From NCBI GenBank assembly GCA_030762935.1, contig CM060893.1:13606397-13670396 (forward strand): 64,000 bases of DNA, written 5' to 3'. Below are positions 1 through 10,305 of the stretch, piece after piece; the first letter of the stretch is position 1, and each line of letters starts with the position of its first letter. The DNA comes from Hymenopus coronatus (Eukaryota; Arthropoda; Insecta; Mantodea; Hymenopodidae). The notes under the pieces are model-generated. The model had not been told where the DNA came from. It did not search any database and worked only from the letters and a program-made list of their open reading frames with translations. The translations under genes and the position numbers were made by a program.

Positions 1-436
1 TTTGTTTGTTGTTGCAGAAGCTGAAATGGTGGAAAATCCTGTGGAAAAGGCATATTGCGTGTTGGAATTTGCTAGAACGCAATCAGCAACTGTTGTCCAA
101 CGACATTTTAGAACACGTCACCACAAAACGCCACCGACTAGACAGTCAATCTACGACTGGTATAGAAAATTCGAGACAACGGGATGTTCGTGCAAAGGGA
201 AGAGCTCGGGAAGACCAAGAGTTTCGGAAGAAAACGTTGAACGTGTTCGTTCTGCCTACATAAAAAGCCCACAGAGATCGACATCTAGGGCAAGCATGCA
301 ATTACAAATTCCACAGCAAACTGTATGGAAAATCTTGCGGAAGCGACTGCACATGATGCCTTACAGATTACAGATGTTGCAGTTTCTGAGTGAAGAAGAT
401 AAGGTCATACGGCGTGACTTTTGCATCGACATGAAG
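1..436 (+). pseudogene. DUF4817-type HTH transposase fragment, N-terminal
   Basis: An open frame from base 2 encodes a helix-turn-helix region seen in arthropod mobile elements. It includes VEKAYCVLEFARTQSATVVQ, then RQSIYDWYRKFETTG, a basic GRPRVSEENVERVR linker and a second HTH (STSRASMQLQIPQQTVWKIL). The frame runs on to RRDFCIDM, where related elements enter the DDE catalytic domain. Here it breaks off and the frame ends at 490 with unrelated residues. The left side is cut by the window edge. No catalytic domain follows, so this is a dead fragment. Confidence 0.75.
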
Positions 437-469
437 ACGATGCTGGTTTTTGTGAGCGCATCATTTCAT

Positions 470-600
470 TTTTGTGGTAACGTGTTCTAAAATGTCGTTG
501 GACAACAGTTGCTGATTGCGTTCCAGCAAATTCTAACACGCAATATGCCTTTTCCACAGGATTTTCCGCCATTTCAGCTTCTGCAACAACAAACAAAACA
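470..600 (-). pseudogene. inverted second copy of the DUF4817 transposase start
   Basis: The reverse complement of about 481-600 repeats bases 1-120 with only a few mismatches and encodes the same N-terminus (MAENPVEKAYCVLEF). The two copies face away from each other around a loop of about 360 bases, giving a fold-back structure. Past about 480 the reverse frame runs into unrelated sequence. Confidence 0.8.
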
Positions 601-1280
601 CTACAGCGTTACCAATAGTAACAAACGAAACTTTGAGAGTTTCTGAACATACCTTCAAAATTGTTAGGTTGCTATCTCTAATAGTTTTTGTTTTACAGGC
701 AGTTGAAGTTGTCTATTTCTTTTGTAGTAACCCTGTACATGTATACATTTGTTTATATAATACGACAAAAAAAAATGCATAAAGCTCTAGTGCTGAAAGC
801 AAAAACAACAGAATAGACATATAATCACACCATTTCATTTTGAGGCCTGTACGCCACTGCATTATACTTAATGTGCTCAATAAAAGCATATGTACTTCCT
901 TTTTTTGCATGCACATAAAAACAAAGATTATCAACCATTACACCACGGAGGGTGACTAAATAAATTTAACTTCATGATGTAACACTAATATAATGTCAGA
1001 TGATAGTTTTCTAATTATCGACATATAAGTTACTAGTATTAATTATATAAAACTAAAATATGATTATTGTATTATGTACTCTTCATAAATGTCAACAAAT
1101 TACAGTACATATTTACAAATATGTTATAGAATTTCCAATGCAAAAATTTACAATTATGCACTAGAGTGTAAAATATCAAAGCATCGGGCTTTACACACCT
1201 TGTGTCATTGCTAAATACTAAAAAAAATCATTTGACACATTCGTGCAAGTCAAAGCATGCATGTATGTATTTATTCTCTG
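601..1280. other. A/T-rich non-coding stretch
   Basis: I see no gene, known repeat end or HPR signature here. The sequence is A/T-rich with short poly-A and poly-T runs. Confidence 0.5.
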
Positions 1281-1421
1281 CAATGGATGCTGCCTGATGG
1301 CAGAGTTAAATGTACAAAATTCACTGAGATCATTTGAGCACCATTTCACCAATTTCATTCATCGTCCAATATGACCAACTAGGTTAAAAGGACCTTAAGA
1401 TAAAAAACAAAAAAAAAATCT
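1281..1421 (+). repeat. SINE 3' tail fragment
   Basis: The segment ends in TTCATTCATCGTCCAATATG, then ACCAACTAGGTTAAAAGG and an A-rich run. The same tail closes the tRNA-headed SINE at 20150-20415. The tRNA-like head is not preserved here. Confidence 0.6.
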
Positions 1422-1470
1422 TAAGTTAAATTAAGAATAGTAATACAACTAGCATATTACATATACATAT

Positions 1471-2357
1471 TTTTACTTTCTCTATACGTACTATGTACAT
1501 AGTGTATAGAGAAGGTATTGCAATCCACCAAAAAATTCGATACCGAGATTTCACCGGAGATATATGTTTTAGGGTCATCTGTATCCAAAAAAAGTATTTT
1601 CAGAAAAAGATCCGTGTGTGTGTGTGTGTGTGTGTCCGTGTGTCCGTGTGTCCATGTGTCTGTGAACACGATAACTCAAAAACGAATAGTCGATAAAATA
1701 CCAAACTTGGTATTTACGTTTAGTATCTTCCAGGGATGCGACACGAAGATTTTGAGAAAAATACCCCCACCCCAAACTACCCTTTACATGGAACTTTTTT
1801 TGAAAATTTTGATTTTCTAAAAAATGGCTCTAACGATTATGATTAAAATATCATATATTAAAGATATTTACCTGACAAATGAAATGTATATTTTGAATTT
1901 TCTGGGAATAGCCTCTGAAGACTACTTTATTCAGGATGAATTTTTCATAACTACTAAACCGTAAGAGATGGACAAAAACTTAACACTCAAAAAATGAAGA
2001 GCACGTTAAAACACACAATTTATGTTATATATATATATTTTTTTCGTGGAGTTGATCGTTTTTGAGATATTCCTTTTTCTTGGTTTCAGCTTTGAAAAAC
2101 ATACTTTTCTCATACAGGAATTTGTCAACTCCTGTCAATACAAACAAAGGAACATCAGTCACATAGCAACCAGCTTTTGGCTTTCACTTTAACCTATGGT
2201 ACTCCCTTATTTCGCTCCTACTTACAATAAAGCAAGAAATAAGACTACTTCTGCTACTTTTTCTCGAATTGCATGAAATAAATAAAAGATAAGCTTATTA
2301 ACAATAATTTGTTACAGAGATATAGAGAAAGTCATGTGAATGGAACACATCAGATTT
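1471..2357 (-). repeat. HPR copy, full length, subtype A
   Basis: It opens with TTTTACTTTCTCTATACG and the ACTATGTACATAGT hairpin, followed by a (GT)n block at about 1613-1634. The TACCAAACTTGGTA palindrome lies near 1700. It closes with GAGAAAGTCATGTGAATGGA and ACACATCAGATTTTT. It is about 0.89 kb and one of the best complete references for the family. The frames in it are short and shared only because copies are homologous. Confidence 0.9.
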
Positions 2358-2584
2358 TTTTAAATACCTAACTACTTATTAAACAGTATAGCAATACTTA
2401 TGTCAATTTCCAGCATGTATTTAAACATTTATTATGAGGCCCCAACATTAATATATACATTACTAATAATATATACTAATACATTTTTTGAAATCCTTAA
2501 TTACTTCACAACATTTTCTCAAATTAACTAACATCAATTCTCTTTAAATTATCCCTAAATTTCTTTGAGGTTAGAGGGCAGCCT

Positions 2585-2893
2585 TCAGCCCTGAAAGGCT
2601 GCTACAGGCAATTCATCCCATTCTTCAATGGTCCTATTAACAAAAGAAAATTTTCCTACGTCGGTTCTGTACCTTCTACCCTTAATTTTATACAAATGAT
2701 CGTTTCGTCCGTAGTATGTTGGGTTTCTTAACCTCTTTTTAAAGCCCACCCATGCATTTAGACCAGTATAAGCTTTAAACAGAGCGACTAACCTATGTGT
2801 TTTATACCTAACTTTTAGCAGCTCCCATTTATTCTCTTCGCCTTTCGTAAGCCCAAAATCTTTAACTCTCTTTATTAATTTAACCGCCCGTCT
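2585..2893 (-). pseudogene. non-LTR retrotransposon RT C-terminal remnant
   Basis: An open minus-strand frame of 102 codons has no start codon. It reads RRAVKLIKRVKDFGL, later FKAYTGLNAWVGFKKRLRNP, then YRTDVGKFSFVNRTIEEWDE and LP before a stop. The RR.VKLI and F.NR...W..LP motifs are typical of the region after the reverse transcriptase in CR1/jockey-like ORF2 proteins. Stops lie directly upstream (TAG at 2894-2896), so it is a truncated, inactive 3' piece. Confidence 0.75.
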
Positions 2894-3054
2894 CTATTTT
2901 GATCAACTGATACCTAGTAGGTATATAAAATATGTAAAATATAGTAAATATAGTAAAATACTTAATACTGCCCCAGTATAACAATCTAATAACGTTTAGC
3001 GCCCCGTTACACTTTTGAAAAATCACAATAAATTTAGTTTTTGGTGATACTCAC

Positions 3055-3124
3055 CTCCTTGAGGAAAGAATTGCGAGAAGATGTTCTTGAAGGAGTCCTC
3101 ATCCACCATACCGGTCGGACATTC
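3055..3124 (-). CDS. KCNIP: KChIP (Kv channel-interacting protein) internal exon
   Basis: This is an internal exon on the minus strand. It has a TTTTCAG acceptor just above 3124 and a GTGAGT donor just below 3055. The 70 bases encode ECPTGMVDEDSFKNIF followed by SQFFPQG, and the exon ends one base into the next codon. The previous exon ends in phase 0 with YRGFKQ, so the join reads YRGFKQ-ECPTG, a hallmark of the KChIP branch of neuronal calcium sensors. The Cys-Pro pair lies in the degenerate first EF-hand, which does not bind calcium in this family. KChIPs bind the N-terminus of Kv4 channels and modulate A-type current. The downstream exons carrying EF-hands 2-4 are not recognisable in bases 1-3054, so they probably lie beyond the window. 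The exact paralogue cannot be told from this fragment. Confidence 0.9.
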
Positions 3125-3219
3125 CTGAAAACAGTTTCTTTGCCTTTAAATCAAATAATGGTAGAAAACAAACTCCAAAGGGAAAAGGAATAGTAGTGAT
3201 GATAATAATAAATTATAAC

Positions 3220-3410
3220 TAGAAGAATTTTCCAGGCTGAGAAGCCGTGGTCTGCTGGACGTATCGTTCACGACTGCTGTGAGCATCTTCAGTGGCGCAG
3301 TCTTAGTCTCCTCGGTGAAGGTTTGGTCGCAACTGACTGGCTGGCTGAAATAGTAGCAGTATTTATACACAGGCTGCTCTCACGCGATTGGTCCGGATGA
3401 TCTCGTTGGG
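3220..3410 (-). mobile_element. Penelope-like terminal repeat with degenerate hammerhead motif (left, inverted)
   Basis: Read on the minus strand it has a GGACCAATC box, a TATAAATA box (3360-3367) and a hammerhead-like core. That core has CTGAAGA at 3286-3292, but the expected GAAAC is GATAC at 3261-3265. It matches the right copy at 3487-4125 in inverted orientation. Penelope-like elements carry hammerhead motifs in their terminal repeats and often insert with the repeats inverted. No RT or GIY-YIG coding region is present. Confidence 0.6.
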
Positions 3411-3547
3411 TTGTGCAACCAATCAGGAATCAAAAACACCGGAGTGGCTACCCCTCCCTCAGCCAACCCGCACATGCAGCTCCAGCCGGACCAATCACCT
3501 GAGAGCAACCTCAGTATAAATACCGCTGCTAGACTACACGTTTCCCT

Positions 3548-3787
3548 TTGAGGCTACTACATGAAGCTTCGGCCCTCCCATATGTGGAAGATATTAGGCG
3601 CCGGGCTCAAAAATTATACGCCAGATTGAGCGACCATGAGAACGCACTTGTCAGATCACTAGGGGAGTACTTACCCACTGAACGCCGAAAGAGGCGGTTC
3701 CGGGTTCCCCACATGGCCAACAGCGTAATAGCTGAGCAAAACACTCCCCCCTCCCATTGCGAGAGGTCTATCAAAATCAATAAATAA
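3548..3787 (+). pseudogene. jockey-like non-LTR retrotransposon ORF2 C-terminus
   Basis: The 79-codon frame reads LLHEASALPYVEDIRRRAQK, then LYARLSDHENALVRSLGEYL and a basic RRKRRFRVP tail. The pattern EA..LPYV.DIRRRA..LYARL..HENALVR.LG.Y is the C-terminal tail seen downstream of RT in jockey-clade elements. It sits inside the right Penelope-like repeat, so it appears to have inserted there. The sequence from 3788 to about 4000 is probably its 3' UTR. The ATG at 3548 is incidental. Confidence 0.65.
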
Positions 3788-4017
3788 TCACCAACATAAT
3801 TAAATAAAAATAAACACCAGCGGAGCAGAGGGAAGGATGCTGAACGATGGAACCGCTCGAGGAGTTTATCTAGCGCTACCTCCTTAACACCAACACTCGT
3901 AACCTCAAAAATATAATCTCAACCTTCACCTCATTCCTGTGGTTAAACCCTTACTAGGGTAGGTACACAGCAACAACACCTAGGCTCACCACGACTCTAC
4001 CAGACACGCACGCACGC

Positions 4018-4056
4018 CACTGAAGATGTTCGCCGCAGTCGTGAACGAAACGTCCA
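4018..4056 (+). ncRNA. candidate hammerhead ribozyme (Penelope-type)
   Basis: The conserved hammerhead core elements CTGAAGA and GAAAC flank a helix that can form six pairs (GTTCGC with GTGAAC, one G-U) and an eight-base loop-side segment. Helix III would be very short, as reported for Penelope hammerheads that work as dimers. Cleavage activity is not shown. Confidence 0.5.
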
Positions 4057-4125
4057 GCAGACCACGGTTTCTCAGCCCAGAAAATTCTAGTTTTAATTTG
4101 GACTCCGGCCGTGAAAGCTTACGAC

Positions 4126-4384
4126 TACTAATGATAATAATAATTTATAGTTATTTACCCAACAAAGGCAGCACTGGTATTCTAAATGCAGGCTAGATTA
4201 TAGGCATAATATGCGTAAACAAATGAATGTTTAATTTGCTTTCATCAGATATATGAAATTAAATGTTGCAATATGTTTTAAGCCCTTCTGTACTTGTATA
4301 TAACAGGATACAGATCATTAAATTGTATATTTTCGATTATAAATCATTTGATCATTTTTGAATGCAAGGAGATAATGCATGCAT
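4126..4384. other. non-coding spacer
   Basis: A/T-rich sequence with an ATAATAATA run. No repeat signature was recognised. Confidence 0.5.
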
Positions 4385-4910
4385 TTTTACTTTCTCTATA
4401 CACAAAAAAATCGATACCAAGATTTCACTGCAAATATATGTTTTAGGGACCCCTGAATACAAAAAAAAGTGTTTTCAGAAAAAGGTCCGTGCGTGTGTGT
4501 CCGTCTGTGAACACGATAACTCAAAAACGAAAAGTCGGTAAAATACCAAACTTGGTATTTAAGTTTAGTATCTTCCAGGGATGCGACACGAAGATTTTGA
4601 GAAAAATCACCCCACCCCAAACTACCCTTTACATGGAACTTTTTTCGAAAATTTTGATTTTCTAAATAATGGCTCAAACGATTTTGATTAAAATATCGTA
4701 TATTAAAGATATTTACCTGACAAATAAAATGTATATTTTGAATTTTCTGGGAATACCCTCTGAAAACTACTTTATTCTGGGTCAATTTTACGGAATTTTG
4801 CATAACTGCTAAACCGTAAGGGATGGACAAAAACTTACCGCACAACAAATGTAGAGCACTTTAAAACACACAATATATGTTATATAAATTTTTTTCGTGG
4901 AGTTGATTGT
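4385..4910 (-). repeat. HPR copy, hairpin deleted and LE third missing, subtype A
   Basis: It starts TTTTTACTTTCTCTATACAC but jumps straight into ATCGATACC, so the hairpin tip is lost. The body stops within TTTCGTGGAGTTGATTG at 4910, where the next copy begins. The remainder does not resume after that copy. Confidence 0.85.
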
Positions 4911-5725
4911 TTTTACTTTCTCCATACGCACTATGTACATAGTGTATAGAGAAAGTATTGCACTCCACCAAAAATTCGATACTGAGATTTCACCGGAAAT
5001 ATATGTTTTAGGGTCCCTAATATCCAAAAAAAAAGCATTTTCACAAAAAGGTCCGTGTGTGTGTGTGTTTGTCCGTGTGTCTGTGAACACGATAACTCAA
5101 AACGAAAAGTCGGTAAAATACCCCCACCTATAACTACCCTTTACATGGAACTTTTTTCGAAAATTTTGATTTTCTCAAAAATGGCTCTAACGATTTTGAT
5201 TAAAATATCGTATATTAAACATATTTACCTGACAAATAAAATGTATATCTTGAATTTTCTGGGAATAGCCTCTGAAGAGAAGTTTATTCCGGATGAATTT
5301 TACTAAATTTTGAATAACTGCTAAACCGTAAGAGATGGACAAAAACTTACTACACAAAACATGTGGAGCACATTAAAACACACAATTTATGTTATATACA
5401 TTTTTTTCGTGGAGTTCGTCGTTTTTGTGACATTCCTTATTTTTGGTTTCTGCTATGAAAAACGTATACCTTTCTCATACAGGAACTTGTCAATTCCTAT
5501 CCATATAAACAAAGGAACTTCATTGATATAGCAACCAGATTTTGACTATCAGTTTAACCTACAGTTGTCCCTTATTTCGCTTCTACTTACAAGGAAGCGA
5601 GTAATAAGACTATTTCTGCTATTTTTTTCTGATTAGCATAAAGTAAATAGAAGTATAAGCTTTTTAAGAATTATTTGTTGCAGGGATATGGAGAAAGTCA
5701 TGTGAATGGAACACATCAGATTTTT
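4911..5725 (-). repeat. HPR copy, full length, subtype A
   Basis: It has the type 1 hairpin (CGCACTATGTACATAGTG), a short GT block at about 5055-5069 and the LE end CACATCAGATTTTT. The microsatellite side lacks the TACCAAACTTGGTA palindrome, which has been deleted near 5120. Confidence 0.9.
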
Positions 5726-5964
5726 AACTTCTTAATTTTAAAATTGATATTTTAAGCACGTTAGTGACGAAATAGAGTAAGTGTGGATAGACTATTTACA
5801 AAGTAATTAAGACACGTTTCAAATTTAAAGCTGAAGGCTTCCCCGCCACTTACAAAAACTCTAAAAATCTCGTTTTGAGTGGTCGTGATTTGAAAGCGTT
5901 TTAAAGTATGTAAGAAAATTAAGATGTTAATCGTGTAGTATTTTAGAAACAAAGTCTGACACTG

Positions 5965-6732
5965 TTACTTTCTCTACACGTACTATGTACATAGTGTTTA
6001 TGGAAGGTATTGTAATGCACCCAAAAATTAGATACCGAGATTTCACCTGAAAAACATGTTTTGGGTCCCCCTGAATCAAAAAAAAAAAAAAAAAACATTT
6101 TCAGAAAAACGTGTGTGTGTTTGTTTGTGTGTGTTTGACGTATTTAAGTTTAGTATCTTCCAGGGATGCGACACGAAGATTAGAATATCGAATATTAAAG
6201 ATATTTACGTGACAAATGAAATGTATATCTTGAATTTTCTGGGAATGGCTTCTAAAGACCTGTTTATTCTGGATGCATTTTGCTTAATCTGGCATAACTA
6301 GTAAACCGTAGGAGATAGACAAAAACTTACTATACAAAAAATGTATGTTTCGTTAAAATACAGAACTTACGTCATATACATTTTTTTCGTGGAGCTCACC
6401 ATTTTCGAGGTATTCATTGTTATTAGTTTCAGTTGTGAAGTACTTATACTTTTCTCAGACGACAGAGTCCGTTTCTCTTTTGTTCTACTCCTGGCCAAGA
6501 AAAGAAGCGATTTGTAATGACAATCGCATAACGACAGCTTTTAAAACATTTGACTATTGATTTAGCCTAGTGTATTCCCTTATTTTCTTCCTACTTATAA
6601 GGAACTAAGTAATAAGAACATTGTATTAATGAGTACCTCGATTAGCAAGGTGCACAAAGTAGAATAATCTTATGTAAGAAGTTTGTAGAACAGCTAGAGA
6701 AAGTCATGTGAGTGTAACACATCAGATTTTTA
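5965..6732 (-). repeat. HPR copy, subtype B
   Basis: It has a type 1 hairpin, a poly-A run at 6079-6095 and a short GTGTGTTT block. The body carries TTCTACTCCTGGCCAAG near 6482 and GACAATCGCATAACGACAG near 6520, which define subtype B. The end reads GTGAGTGTAACACATCAG. A segment around 6140 is shortened. Confidence 0.85.
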
Positions 6733-7464
6733 GAAACCTATCCGTGTGTGTGTCTGTGGGCAGCATAGCTCAAAAACGAACAGTCCGTTAAATGCCAAAC
6801 TTGATATTTAAGTTGAGTATATTGCAGGGATGATGCACGAAGATTTTCAAGAAAATCCCCCCAACCCCAACTACCCTTTACATTGAACGTCTTTCGAAAA
6901 TTTTGATTTTTTCAAAAATGGCTCTAACGATATTGATTAAAATACCGCATATTAAAGATATTTACCTGACAAATAAAATGTATATCTTGAATTTTCTGGG
7001 AATATCCTCCGAAGAGTAGTTTATTCTGGACGAATTTTTCCATATTTTGCTTAACTGCTAAACCGTAAAAGATAGACAAAAGCTTACTACACAGAAAATG
7101 TAGAGCACGTTAAAACACACACTTTATGTTGTATACATTTTTTTCGTAGAGTTGATCGTTTCTGAAGTATTTCTTTTTTTTTTGTTTCAGCTTTGAAAAA
7201 CTATACTTTTCTCATACTGGAATTTGTCAACTCTTGTCCATACAAACAAAAGAACATCAGTCACATAGCAACCAGCTTTTGACTATCACTTTAACCTGTG
7301 GTACTCCCTTATTTCGCTTCTACTTACAAGGAATTAAGTAATAAATCTATTTCTGCTAGTGTTTTGCTGATTAGCATGAAGCAAATAGAAGAATAAGATT
7401 TTTAACAATCATTTGTTACAGAGATGTAGAGAAAGTCATGTGAATGGAGCACATCAGATTTTTT
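6733..7464 (-). repeat. HPR copy lacking its hairpin end, subtype A
   Basis: It begins in the microsatellite region (CCGTGTGTGTGTCTGTGG) directly after the LE of the previous copy, so the RE is missing. The rest of the body is intact and ends GTGAATGGAGCACATCAG. Confidence 0.85.
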
Positions 7465-7795
7465 TTATAGCGTTAACCGTTTTCGAAATATTTCGGATTA
7501 TTGGTTTGAACTTTAGTCACTAAACTTTTCTCAAACGGGAAGACATCTTTCTTTTCGTTTCTCGTTTGTTTACTCCTGGCAAGCAAAGAAATTTGAATTT
7601 CAATTGTTTCACATAGCGGAGGGCTTTTAAAGGTCTTGACTATCGATTTAGCCTGTCTATTTTCTTATTTACAAGGAAGCTAGTAATAAGAGTAATTCTG
7701 CTTATGTTTACCTTGATTACCATTCTTTTGAATAAAAGGTGTGTGAGCAGAACAGCTAGAAAAAGTCATGTGAATGAACACTTCGGATTTTTTTT
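7465..7795 (-). repeat. HPR copy, LE third only, subtype C
   Basis: It starts with a poly-T run followed by ATAGCGTTAACCG and carries GTTTACTCCTGGCAAGCAAAG (positions near 7567), the mark of subtype C. It ends GTCATGTGAATGAACACTTC. Other subtype C pieces (25601, 55827) also start at a poly-T run. Confidence 0.8.
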
Positions 7796-7809
7796 GTGGA
7801 TAAATATTT

Positions 7810-7965
7810 TCAGGTGAAAAGGTAGTGCTTCCCGATTAAGTCGTGGGTTGAAACCCGGCGGAGGACGATCGATTTTTTCGGGTGTAGATTTACGGCACGT
7901 AAAAGAACCTCAAGCCTCTGAGGAAAATTAAGCGGCCTTTCACGCCCAATTTAGAATAGGACGCA
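7810..7965 (+). repeat. tRNA-derived SINE
   Basis: A B-box-like GGGTTGAAACCC lies at about 7845-7856, followed by CGGCGGAGGACGATCG and then GGTGTAGATTTACGGCACG and TAAAAGAACC. A related head is at 30110-30170. The A box is weak, so the copy is old. Confidence 0.6.
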
Positions 7966-8350
7966 AAGAACCACAGTAGTTAAAGAGCGTCCATAAATAA
8001 CATTTTCTCTGATTAAATATACCCAGTAAAGTTTGTAGACGTAGAAAAATCTTTCTCAACATACAAACTGGTGTTTAAACGTGAGCTTCTGAGTATTTGC
8101 AGAAAATGCTCATTTTAGACGTGGAATGCCCAACCGCAGTCAGCAGGGGGGCCGGGTTGAGGGGGTGAACCTCCGTCAATCCGCTCCGACATGTCAATGT
8201 GAGCACGTAAGCCTACTTTGCAAACGATGGGCCATGTTAGCCCAGTTTCATGGTAGCTCGAATTCGCTCTGGTATTCTTTAAACATATTTATACAATACA
8301 CGTAGGTATCGTACCGTATTTCTTTTAGCAACTTTTCTGCCACACTTTAT
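7966..8350. other. single-copy non-coding stretch
   Basis: More GC-rich than its surroundings around 8130-8270 (AGCAGGGGGGCCGGGTTGAG). No open frame of note and no recognised element. Confidence 0.4.
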
Positions 8351-9155
8351 TACTTTCTCTACACTCTGCAACAAATTATTGTTAAAAGCTTATGCTTCTA
8401 TTTACTTCAAACTAATCTAGAAAAAAATAACAGAAATAGTCTTATTTTCCTTTAAGTAGAACCGAAATAAGGGAGTACCATAGGTTAAAGTAACAGTCAA
8501 TAGCTGGTTGCATGTGACTGGAGTTCCTCTATTTGTATTGACACCAGTAGACGCATTCCTTTATGAGAAAAGTGTGAGTTTTTCAAAGCTGAACATAAAA
8601 ACAAGGAATATCTTAAAAACAAACAACTCCACGAAACATATGTATAAAACATAAATTGTATGTTTTAAAGTGGTCTACATTTTTTGTGTGGTAAGTTTTT
8701 GTCCATCTCTTACGGTTTACTATTTATGCAAAATTCCGTAAAATTCATCCAGAATAAAGTAGTCTTCAGAGGCTATTCCCAGAAAATTCAAGATATACAT
8801 TTTATTTATCAGTTAAATACCTTTAATATACGATATTTTAATAAAAATCGTTAGAGCCATTTTTGAGAAAATAAAAATTTTCGAAAAAAGTTCCATATAA
8901 AGGGTAGTTCGGGGTGGGAGGATTTTTCTCAAAATCTTCGCGTCGCATCCTTGGAAGATACCAAACTTAAATACCAAGTTTGGTGTTTAACGGTCTTTTC
9001 GTTTTTGAGCTATGCTGTCCACACACACGAACCTTTTAGTAAAAATGCTTTTTTTATGGATTCAGGGGGACCCAAAATATGTATCTCGGTATCGAATTTT
9101 TGGATGGAATGCAATACCTTCTCTATATACATAGTATGTGTGGAGAAAGTAAAAA
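8351..9155 (+). repeat. HPR copy, LE tip missing, subtype A
   Basis: It starts at the subterminal TACTTTCTCTACA, so the TCTGATG tip is lost. The palindrome ATACCAAGTTTGGTGTT is at about 8975. The hairpin arms are eroded (CTCTATATACATAGTATGTG). It ends GGAGAAAGTAAAAATG. Confidence 0.85.
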
Positions 9156-9223
9156 TGTTTGTATTTTGGTGTGTGAAACATGGGGGATGGTTGTCTAGTA
9201 AGGGATAAAAACAGTTGGCAAAC

Positions 9224-9348
9224 CTGCTTGAATCCCCGGTAGATGAGTTGAATCTCCTTACGAGTGAACTTGGTAGTCTTGGCCAGCTTGGCGAGTTCTT
9301 CCGGTCTGTGACGGGCCACGTGGATGTTGAACTCGTCCAGTTCCTCCT
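9224..9348 (-). CDS. KCNIP: KChIP (Kv channel-interacting protein) internal exon
   Basis: This is the exon upstream of the one at 3055-3124. It has a TTGTTTCAG acceptor ahead of 9348 and a CAG/GTTTGC donor at 9224. The 125 bases supply the last two bases of a codon plus 41 codons, reading EELDEFNIHVARHRPEEL, then AKLAKTTKFTRKEIQLIYRG and FKQ. The stretch FT.KE.Q.IYRGFK is the entering helix of the first EF-hand in KChIPs. An in-frame ATG just upstream lies in the intron and is not taken as a start. No alternative N-terminal exons, which are variable in this family, could be recognised further up. Confidence 0.9.
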
Positions 9349-9476
9349 CTGAAACAACCAAAACAGCTTGTTATACTACAATTTCACGCCATAAAATATT
9401 CCTTCGTTTTTATTTCTCGAAAGTGTACAATAGTTTGTATTATACTCAACATCGTTATAGTCATTATTCCAAACAT

Positions 9477-10185
9477 TTTTTACTTTCTCTACACGTACTA
9501 TGTACATAGTGTATAGAGAAGGTATTGCACTCCACACAAAAAATTCGATACCCCTGTATCCAGAAAAAGGTACATGTGTGTCTGTGTGTCTGTGAACACG
9601 ATAACTCAAAAACGAAAACTCGGTAAAATACCAAACTTGGTATTTAATTTTGGTATTTTCCAGGGATGCGACACGAAGATTTCGAGAAAAATGCCCCCAC
9701 CCCAAACTACCCTTTACATGGAACTTTTTTCGAAAATTTTAATTTTCTAAAAAACGGCTCTAACGATTTTGATTAAAATGTCGTATATTAAAGATATATA
9801 CCTGACAAATAAAATGTATATTTTGAATTTTCTAGGAATAACCTCTGAAGACTACTTTATTCTGGATGAATTTTGTATAACTGCTAAACCGTAAGAGATG
9901 GACAGAAACTTACCACACAAAAAATGTAGAGCACTTTAAAACACACAATTTATGTTATATACATTTTTTTCGTGGAGTTGCTCGTTTTTGAGATATTCCT
10001 TATTATTGGTTTCATCTTTAAAAGACATACTTTTCTCATACAGGAATTTGTCAACTCGTGTCCATACAAACAAAGGAACATCAGTCACATAGCAACCAGC
10101 TTTTGGCTTTCACTTTAACTTATGGTACTCCCTTATTTCGCTTCTACTTACAAGGAAGCAAGTAATGGAACACATCAGAGTTTTT
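9477..10185 (-). repeat. HPR copy with deletion near LE, subtype A
   Basis: It has a complete type 1 hairpin and no long GT run. Near the left end AAGCAAGTAAT joins directly to GGAACACATCAG, removing about 110 bases that include the subterminal repeat. Confidence 0.85.
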
Positions 10186-10199
10186 AATTTTAATATGTT

Positions 10200-10305
10200 T
10201 TATATTGTAATTTTAGCTTTGGTGTTTTTATGAGGGCGCTAATGACCTCAGTAGTTGAATGCCCTTAAACACCAATAATAATAATAATCATCATCACTAT
10301 TTTAC
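10200..10305 (+). repeat. SINE/retroposon 3' tail
   Basis: GAGGGCGCTAATGACCTCAG, then GAATGCCCTTAAACACC, followed by (AAT)n and (CAT)n. This tail form is common on insect retroposons. No tRNA-like head remains. Confidence 0.5.

Larger units (their letters stand above)
3487..4125 (+). mobile_element. Penelope-like terminal repeat with hammerhead motif (right), interrupted
   Basis: The promoter-like half runs from GGACCAATCACC (about 3488) through TATAAATA at 3515-3522. The ribozyme half starts near 4018, with CTGAAGA at 4020-4026 and GAAAC at 4047-4051. Helix II is formed by GTTCGC (4028-4033) and GTGAAC (4041-4046). It ends in GGCCGTGAAAGCTTACGAC near 4107-4125, a phrase typical of Penelope-like ends. 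A jockey-like fragment separates the two halves. Confidence 0.6.
3125..9223 (-). other. KChIP intron (about 6.1 kb)
   Basis: This is the interval between the two KChIP exons, bounded by GT and AG on the minus strand. It holds the Penelope-like inverted repeats, a jockey-like fragment, six HPR copies or fragments and one SINE. The phase-0 junction is intact, so these insertions are presumably spliced out. Confidence 0.8.

Noticed and set aside
1493..1820. Overlapping open frames of 60-150 codons recurring every kilobase with VCVCVCV or HTHTHTH tracts and phrases like FSFLSYRVHRHTDTH or [15 protein letters not shown]
   Set aside because: They are translations of the same HPR segment and its microsatellite in different copies. 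Frames differ in start and length from copy to copy, stops are not conserved, and no known domain appears.
7810..7965. Functional tRNA gene
   Set aside because: Only a B-box-like stretch is present. No cloverleaf can be drawn, and the 3' body is that of a SINE.
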